A stretch of 11,347 bases of DNA from Clostridia bacterium. GTDB lineage: Bacteria; Bacillota; Clostridia; Christensenellales; Borkfalkiaceae. Positions 6,977 to 11,347 of the stretch are shown piece after piece; position 1 is the stretch's first letter, and each line of letters begins with the position of its first letter. The stretch is from the NCBI GenBank assembly GCA_900768525.1, contig CAAGDF010000036.1:1-11347 (forward strand). Reading direction: 5' to 3'. Under the pieces are notes generated by a model. It did no database searches. It was not told the DNA's origin and was given only the letters and a program-made list of their open reading frames with translations. The position numbers and the translations under genes are program-made.

Positions 6977-7669
6977 CTAAATAATCAGTCTGCAAGAATC
7001 GCTTTTAAGTTTATACTCGCCGAAATCCATTTCGAGATCGAACTGATCGGCGCTGTCGAATGCGGCTAAGCGACTTATAGAAACCTCGTACGCTACCATA
7101 ACGCGGCTGTCGGTTTCGCTGAGTTTCTTCGTGTATTCCCTGCTTTGAATTCTGCCCGATAAGGCAAGTTTATCGCCCACGCAAAGGTTTTTTACGAAGC
7201 GCGCGTTTCTTCCCCAAGCTATGCAAGGAATGTAATCGGACTTGTTATACGAACGATTGACCGCAAGCAAAATGTCGGTAATCTCCCTGTTGAACGGCGT
7301 TGTGCGGTATACGGGCGGTTTGCATACATAGCCCGACAAAGCGATACTGTTCGGGTTCTTGCCGAGCGGATTTTCGCACAGTTCGCGAACGAATACGGTG
7401 AGCATAAGACGGCTCTTTCCGTCGCACACTTTGTTGTAACTGCGGAACTGCCCTACGGCACAAATCTGCGAGCCGATGCCGAGATTTTGCGCGGCAATAA
7501 GTCTTTCGGATATCGTTACGGGCAAGATATCGGTTTGCCCCGATAAACGCTTTACGCTTACGTTCATCTCGTAAAATCCTTCGCCGTAAACCTCATGCGA
7601 AAAGATCGCTTTCGTCACCACTTCGCCCTGAAGATAGACCTTGTTGTTTTGCTTTTCCAAGTAATTCAT
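6977..7669 (-). CDS. SSB-like single-stranded DNA-binding protein with two OB folds
   Basis: A 230-residue protein made of two SSB-type OB folds in tandem (about 9-97 and 107-202). The second is the clearer one: LSGYVCKPPVYRTT (111-124), ILLAVNRSYNKSDYIPCIAWG (133-153 region), VGDKLALSGRIQSREY (164-179) and YEVSISRL near its end follow the usual SSB sequence order. The first half repeats the pattern more weakly (VYLQGEVV, IGSQICAVGQF). There is no classic acidic DDDIPF tail; the protein ends CRLII after an acidic stretch (209-218). Proteins of this double-OB form occur in Clostridia beside an ordinary ssb, so I give no symbol. GGAGG (7680-7676) lies 6 nt before the ATG. It starts 30 nt after the deacetylase gene, so cotranscription is likely. 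Confidence 0.85.
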   Translation of the reverse strand: MNYLEKQNNKVYLQGEVVTKAIFSHEVYGEGFYEMNVSVKRLSGQTDILPVTISERLIAAQNLGIGSQICAVGQFRSYNKVCDGKSRLMLTVFVRELCENPLGKNPNSIALSGYVCKPPVYRTTPFNREITDILLAVNRSYNKSDYIPCIAWGRNARFVKNLCVGDKLALSGRIQSREYTKKLSETDSRVMVAYEVSISRLAAFDSADQFDLEMDFGEYKLKSDSCRLII

Positions 7670-7699
7670 ATATTTCCTCCAAAATGCGTTTTACCGCTT

Positions 7700-8488
7700 T
7701 TATCCTATATTTTTAACCTGCCTGCCGTCGGCGGCAATCTTGTATCCGTCTTTGTATATAAGTTCGCCAATAGGCACGAATTCATATCCTTTACCGATTA
7801 GATCCGCAAAAATCAGCGGAAGGCTTTCGGCTGTATGCAAACCGTTGTTGTGGCATAAAATTATCGAACCGCTTTTCGTTTTCGATATTACGCGCAGCGC
7901 AATTTCCTTTGCGGACAAATTCTTCCAGTCAAGACTGTCAACGTCCCATTGAATAGTATACAGTCCCCTGTTCTCGGCACGCTCGATAAGCCGATTATTA
8001 TAATCGCCGAACGGCGGTCTGAACAGTTCGACCTTTTTACCCGTTATGTTCTCTATCGCATTGCATGAATATTCAAGTTCGTAATCGATTTGTTCCGCGC
8101 TCAGTTTACTCATTTGCGGGTGAGTTTTGCTGTGAGTGCCCACCTCGTGCCCGTTTTTGACGATTTCTTTCAAATCGTCGGGGTACTTTTCAACCCAGAA
8201 CGAAACGGCGAAAAAAGTGCATTTAACGCCGTATTCTTTCATTATTTCAAGCAGCTTGGCGGTATACTCGTTTCCCCAGGCGCAGTCGAAAGAAATGGCT
8301 ATCTTCTTATCGTCGCGATCGACCGAGTAAATGGGAATTTTTCTTATGGCGTAACCGCAAACGACGGCTTTAACGTCGTTGCCGAATACCGCCGATAAAA
8401 TCACCGTAACGGCGCACACCGCGATTATTAAAATGCGGAATATATTTTGTTTTTCAAAAATTGCCGGACAACCTTTTCTGCCTGCCAT
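7700..8488 (-). CDS. Polysaccharide deacetylase, PdaB-like (CE4/NodB fold)
   Basis: A 262-residue membrane-anchored or secreted protein. A hydrophobic N-terminal segment (17-35) is followed by a NodB domain (about 60-245). Motif 1 is SFDCAWG (66-72) with D68; motif 2 HSKTH (119-123); motif 3 RPPFGDYN (157-164); motif 4 WDVDSLDW (181-188); motif 5 LCHNN (211-215). Family members remove acetyl groups from cell-wall sugars. PdaB of B. subtilis acts in late sporulation, and the IPIYSVDRDDKKIAISFD start and GELIYKDGYK end resemble that group. Motif 1 lacks the second Asp of TFDDGP (C69 here); PdaB also deviates there. AGGAG (8499-8495) lies 6 nt before the ATG. It heads a likely two-gene unit with the SSB-like gene. 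Confidence 0.9.
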   Translation of the reverse strand: MAGRKGCPAIFEKQNIFRILIIAVCAVTVILSAVFGNDVKAVVCGYAIRKIPIYSVDRDDKKIAISFDCAWGNEYTAKLLEIMKEYGVKCTFFAVSFWVEKYPDDLKEIVKNGHEVGTHSKTHPQMSKLSAEQIDYELEYSCNAIENITGKKVELFRPPFGDYNNRLIERAENRGLYTIQWDVDSLDWKNLSAKEIALRVISKTKSGSIILCHNNGLHTAESLPLIFADLIGKGYEFVPIGELIYKDGYKIAADGRQVKNIG

Positions 8489-8530
8489 TCATTACTCCTA
8501 TTGTACCATAAGAAAAAAGGCGCAATTAGC

Positions 8531-8560
8531 CTTATTTTGTACATTGCGGGCTTATTTTGT
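8531..8560. repeat. Two 10-bp direct repeats upstream of the deacetylase gene
   Basis: CTTATTTTGT occurs at 8531-8540 and again at 8551-8560, starting exactly 20 bp apart (about two helical turns). They lie 43-72 bp upstream of the deacetylase ATG, in the divergent intergenic region. This spacing fits a regulator site, but no known operator is recognised. Confidence 0.45.
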
Positions 8561-8610
8561 CGAAACCCTTAAACACAATAAAATATATTCTTTAAACCGC
8601 CCCGATATGC

Positions 8611-8640
8611 AAAAAACACCCGACTTTTATCGAGTGTTTT
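8611..8640 (-). terminator. Possible intrinsic terminator facing the deacetylase gene
   Basis: An 11-bp stem with one mismatch (arms 8613-8623 and 8630-8640, 6-nt loop) ends on the minus strand with GTGTTTTTTGC. It has fewer Ts on the plus strand. No minus-strand gene ends just before it. It could stop antisense read-through across the regulator locus from the acyltransferase gene. Confidence 0.4.
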
Positions 8641-8661
8641 CAAATGATTTGATTTGCAGGC

Positions 8662-8690
8662 TTGACATAAAAGCCAGATTTTTGTATACT
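8662..8690 (+). promoter_or_regulatory. Sigma-A type promoter of the broken XRE regulator gene
   Basis: TTGACA (8662-8667), a 17-nt spacer and TATACT (8685-8690) lie on the plus strand. Start of transcription is expected near 8697, about 50 nt before the ATG at 8747. The promoter looks intact, so the interrupted gene is probably still transcribed. Confidence 0.85.
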
Positions 8691-8746
8691 GAAAGAAACA
8701 TTCGGGAAAGTATTCTTTCATATAATTTTTTTTGGTGGACATAGAA

Positions 8747-9269
8747 ATGACAGTCAATGATGCTGTAGCAAAAAGAGTAGTCAACCTGCTCGCAGAAAAG
8801 AATATGACGCTGTATCGGCTGGAACAAAATTCGGGCATACAGCACGGTCATATGCAATGGATAGCCACAGGTGACTGCGTTAGAACCCGCCAAAACACCA
8901 CAATTTTCGCCCTTTTTGTCAAACTCTCTCTTGAAGTACGTTCGGTACGTCGGCGTTCGACTTTGTCAAAAATCATCGAAAATATCGGCGTTTTGGTTAT
9001 CTACAAGTCTTGCTTTGCGTTTTTAGGCTAAGACAAGGCGCGTGAGTGCGTTAATACTGTATGTATAACACGCGAACGCAACGCCGTATTAGTCAAAAAC
9101 ACAAGGCAAGACCGAGTTAGAACGCAATCTCCTGTGGCTACTGAGCGGTAAAAGCAAAACCGTTACGCTATCGACCGTAATGATGCTTGCAAACGGGTTC
9201 GGAATGACTGTGCTTGAATTTCTCGATGACGATATGTTTCTTTACGAAAACCTTAACGTAGAACAATAG
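8747..9269 (+). pseudogene. XRE-family HTH regulator, interrupted by a MITE
   Basis: The gene begins at ATG 8747, with GGTGG at 8734-8738 placed 8 nt before it; the frame also extends to TTG 8732. Codons 1-39 (8747-8863) give an HTH N-terminus including NMTLYRLEQNSGIQ (19-32). The remaining 42 codons (9141-9266, stop 9267-9269) give LSGKSKTVTLSTVMMLANGF and then FLDDDMF. Removing 8864-9140 joins them in frame as QWI-LSGKSK, an 81-residue XRE-type DNA-binding protein with no other damage. The insertion falls inside the HTH domain. As it stands, translation from 8747 reads into the element and stops at 9029-9031 after 94 codons, 55 of them foreign. The restored size and fold suit a small cytoplasmic repressor; its targets are unknown. 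Confidence 0.88.
8864..9138. mobile_element. MITE, 275 bp, TA target (IS630/Tc1-mariner type)
   Basis: The element begins GCCACAGG and ends CCTGTGGC, flanked on both sides by TA (8862-8863 and 9139-9140). Terminal inverted repeats at 8864-8889 and 9113-9138 match at 21 of 26 positions. Between them lie two long imperfect hairpins: 8890-8996 (outer arms match at 16 of 20) and 9007-9112 (outer arms match at 16 of 20), separated by 10 nt. It has no transposase gene. A TA duplication is typical of IS630/Tc1-mariner transposases, so mobilisation in trans by such an enzyme is inferred. The exact restoration of the host reading frame fixes its ends. Confidence 0.88.
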
Positions 9270-9293
9270 CGGTCGATTGCACCGCAAATATTT

Positions 9294-9330
9294 AAAGCCG
9301 AGAGTTTTGCTCTCGGCTTTTTGTTTGTTT
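9294..9330 (+). terminator. Intrinsic terminator of the XRE regulator gene
   Basis: AAAGCCGAGAG (9294-9304), loop TTTTG and CTCTCGGCTTT (9310-9320) form a perfect 11-bp stem, followed by TTGTTTGTTT. It lies 24 nt after the regulator stop. On the minus strand it may also stop the convergent acyltransferase transcript, though the T-tract there (TTTAAATATTT) is poorer. Confidence 0.9.
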
Positions 9331-9383
9331 AAATTATATTTTGATTGAGCGCAGTCTTAGCAACTCGGCGTTTAATGCCGACG

Positions 9384-10424
9384 CTAAACAGTCGGTCTTT
9401 CACTTTTTCGCTCTTTGATTTTTCTTGACAGTTTTATTAACGCTTTTACCAATGACCGAACGTCTATAGCAACTAAAACGGTAAGAACGATACACAGCCA
9501 CTGATACCATACGTCGGCAAATTCAGCAGATTCAAACCCGATCCGCCGCAAAAGATAAAGCAGGCTTTCCTGTATTTTTTCGTGACAAAGATATATCTCT
9601 AACGTAAGACCGCCTAAGAATACGATCGGTTTATTGAGTATGGGCGCAAAGCGGTTAAACAATTTGTAAAGTCCCGATAATACCAAAATAAGGCTTAAAG
9701 CGAGGAATACAAAGAAAAGATTACGCAGCCACCAAATACTTCTGAAAGTCAAAAACAACGCGAGCGAACCGCCGAAAAATACGGCAAGCAGCAATAAATG
9801 CCACGGTTTTACGCCGTAATCGTCATGCACGAATTTGCCGAAAAAACACCCCAGAATAAAGATAGGTATGCGAATGGTGAATATGTTAAGATACGAACGA
9901 TACTTTATTAAAAGCCAACCCAAAACAATTACTACGGCAAAAAAGGCAATCAATTTTATCGACCTTTGCTTAGTTTCGCCGAAAAATAAATTATAGATGA
10001 GCGGGTACGCAAGATAGAAAACTATAATTGCCGCTACAAACCAAGGCGCTCTGCCAAGCCCGTGAAACCAAAAATCGAGAAGCGAATAATCAAGCAGGAA
10101 CTGACCGATATTGAACGTCGGCACAATGTCTATACACATAAAAACTATGCCGTAAACGATAAGATACGGCGGCAAAATTTTAAGAAACCGACGCTTATAA
10201 AAAGCAACGGGATTTCTATCTTTATCGAACGAGAAAAAAAGGCAAATGCCCGATAAAAAGAAAAATATCTCCACACCGCAATCGCCATAACCTTTAATCG
10301 CGTTGAACGTTGCCGTTACGGGGCGCAAACCGCAGTGGAAAAACATAATCCAGATTATCGCAATTCCGTATATGAAATTTCTCGCTTCGCTTACGACCTG
10401 TAAGCCGAATAAACGTTTATTCAT
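9384..10424 (-). CDS. Acyltransferase-3 family membrane protein (OafA/YrhL type)
   Basis: A 346-residue polytopic membrane protein of the acyltransferase-3 family (PF01757-like). Members move acyl groups (often acetyl) onto extracellular polysaccharides, peptidoglycan or lipids. Visible features: IAIIWIMFFHCG (21-32) with the conserved-type H30; GVEIFFFLSGICLFFSF in the second hydrophobic segment; YKRRFLKILPPYL, the basic loop before the third; about ten hydrophobic segments in all; and a basic C-terminal tail (RKIKERKSERPTV). The Arg of the family's R-x10-H motif is replaced by Y19, with an Arg four residues earlier at R15. No good Shine-Dalgarno precedes the ATG at 10424, and no clear promoter was found. 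It converges on the broken regulator gene and has no operon partner here. The substrate cannot be told. Confidence 0.87.
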   Translation of the reverse strand: MNKRLFGLQVVSEARNFIYGIAIIWIMFFHCGLRPVTATFNAIKGYGDCGVEIFFFLSGICLFFSFDKDRNPVAFYKRRFLKILPPYLIVYGIVFMCIDIVPTFNIGQFLLDYSLLDFWFHGLGRAPWFVAAIIVFYLAYPLIYNLFFGETKQRSIKLIAFFAVVIVLGWLLIKYRSYLNIFTIRIPIFILGCFFGKFVHDDYGVKPWHLLLLAVFFGGSLALFLTFRSIWWLRNLFFVFLALSLILVLSGLYKLFNRFAPILNKPIVFLGGLTLEIYLCHEKIQESLLYLLRRIGFESAEFADVWYQWLCIVLTVLVAIDVRSLVKALIKLSRKIKERKSERPTV

Positions 10425-10702
10425 AATTCATACTTGATACGCCGAAAATTTGCGTAGGGTTTTATAAATCGATACGCCATAAATAGGCATAACAATAAGA
10501 TATGTGGCTTTTGCAACTCCACAGTTTGGCATACGGCACAACTTTGCGTAGTGCGTTTTAAATGACACATAATAAATGCGCATAATGTCACATAACGCCT
10601 TAACCGAAAATGGTGTTTGACTTAACTCCGATTTTGCTTGACGCTTGAACTTGGCGCGAGGTCAAACCAACACGACGCCTGCTTAAGCGGTGCGAAAGTT
10701 TT
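10425..10702. other. Non-coding gap between the acyltransferase gene and the rRNA operon terminator
   Basis: No convincing gene is seen. It holds two similar stretches in direct orientation, 10449-10492 and 10543-10585; both begin TTTGCGTAG and end GCATAA, with gaps between. It also holds a TGACA/TGTCA inverted repeat (10563-10591) and a TGTGG/CCACA inverted repeat near 10503-10523. The promoter of the acyltransferase gene should be here, but only poor candidates are visible. Confidence 0.4.
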
Positions 10703-10746
10703 AAGTAAAAATAATGCCTGCACATCGCTAAACAATATACAGGCAT
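10703..10746 (-). terminator. Terminator of the rRNA operon
   Basis: On the minus strand ATGCCTGTATATTG, loop TTTAG and CGATGTGCAGGCAT form a 14-bp stem (three G-U pairs), followed by TATTTTTACTT. It begins 8 nt after the 5S 3' end. Confidence 0.88.
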
Positions 10747-10753
10747 AAAATGG

Positions 10754-10870
10754 AAGCGGCAACTACCTATCCTCCCGGGCCGTGTCCAGCCAAGTACTTT
10801 GGGCGTGATTGAGCTTAACTACTGTGTTCGGAATGAGAACAGGTGGATCCTCAATGCTATCGTCACCGCT
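10754..10870 (-). rRNA. rrf: 5S ribosomal RNA
   Basis: About 117 nt on the minus strand from AGCGGTGACGATAGC to GGTAGTTGCCGCT. The ends pair as helix I (9 bp with G-U pairs). The internal CCGAACACAG, AGTTAAGCTC and CCCGGGAGGATAGG segments are typical of 5S. Ends are set by the helix and may be off by a few bases. It follows the 23S gene with a spacer of about 158 nt containing no tRNA. Confidence 0.95.
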
Positions 10871-11028
10871 ATGGATATATAACGCGTTGCTTCCGTTAAA
10901 GCAAACGATATATACTAACAAATATTAAATTTTTCAATCAAAGATTGACAACTGCACAGGAACAATAAAGAAGAAAGAATAAGTAATCTAAGATTCAATT
11001 CGCTCTTCTCAAACAATCTCTTGCTTTG
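10871..11028 (-). other. 23S-5S internal transcribed spacer
   Basis: About 158 nt, A/T-rich, with no tRNA gene. It holds part of the hairpin that straddles the 23S 3' end (11006-11032) and a small TCAATC/GATTGA hairpin (10934-10948). Both are probably processing-related. Confidence 0.7.

Positions 11029-11347
<319 letters not shown>

Noticed and set aside
8569..8893. Overlapping minus-strand ORFs of 88-89 codons across the start of the XRE gene
   Set aside because: They run antisense to the regulator promoter and HTH codons, have no family likeness, and one runs into the MITE.
8864..9138. CRISPR or phage attachment site reading of the inverted repeats
   Set aside because: There is a single pair of inverted ends with a TA duplication and no spacer-repeat units or integrase; a MITE explains it fully.
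10428..10568. 46-codon minus-strand ORF from GTG 10568, just upstream of the acyltransferase gene
   Set aside because: No ribosome binding site, no recognisable family, and it occupies the region that should hold the acyltransferase promoter.
10871..11028. tRNA gene in the 23S-5S spacer
   Set aside because: No cloverleaf, no GGTTCGAATCC-like T-arm, and the spacer is A/T-rich throughout.

Overview
The window looks like chromosomal DNA from an uncultured member of the Bacillota, probably class Clostridia. The grounds are sigma-A type promoters, strong GGAGG ribosome binding sites, a guanine-class purine riboswitch, a two-OB-fold SSB, a PdaB-type polysaccharide deacetylase (usually linked to sporulation) and a BMP-family ABC importer. 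No genus can be named from the sequence alone. Almost everything is on the minus strand; one short broken regulator gene is on the plus strand.

Layout from left to right. (1) 1-531: 5' part of purB (adenylosuccinate lyase), with its own promoter, cut by the window edge. (2) 802-6533: a five-gene purine salvage and import operon. In transcription order it holds xpt, a BMP-family substrate-binding lipoprotein, a double-domain ATPase and two permeases. A TTGACA/TACAAT promoter, a guanine-class riboswitch and an intrinsic terminator precede xpt. Two tandem hairpins separate the binding-protein gene from the ATPase gene. (3) 6717-6911: a doubtful 64-residue membrane ORF whose 3' end overlaps the xpt promoter. 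(4) 6977-8488: pdaB-like deacetylase followed by a two-OB-fold SSB-like protein, likely cotranscribed. (5) 8662-9330: an XRE-type regulator gene on the plus strand, split by a 275-bp MITE inserted at a TA dinucleotide. Its promoter and terminator are intact. (6) 9384-10424: an acyltransferase-3 family membrane protein. (7) 10703-11347: the end of an rRNA operon, with the 23S 3' end, 5S and terminator.

How the genes fit together: guanine sensing in the xpt leader would shut down both salvage of xanthine/guanine to nucleotides and the importer. The importer resembles Bacillus subtilis NupNOPQ, a guanosine transporter. purB next door belongs to purine synthesis but has a separate promoter and no visible riboswitch.

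The most notable find is the MITE. Removing the element plus one TA restores an uninterrupted 81-codon HTH gene, so the insertion is exact and probably recent. Its internal plan is orderly: TIR, hairpin, short spacer, hairpin, TIR. I do not see a wholly new multi-gene system in this window.
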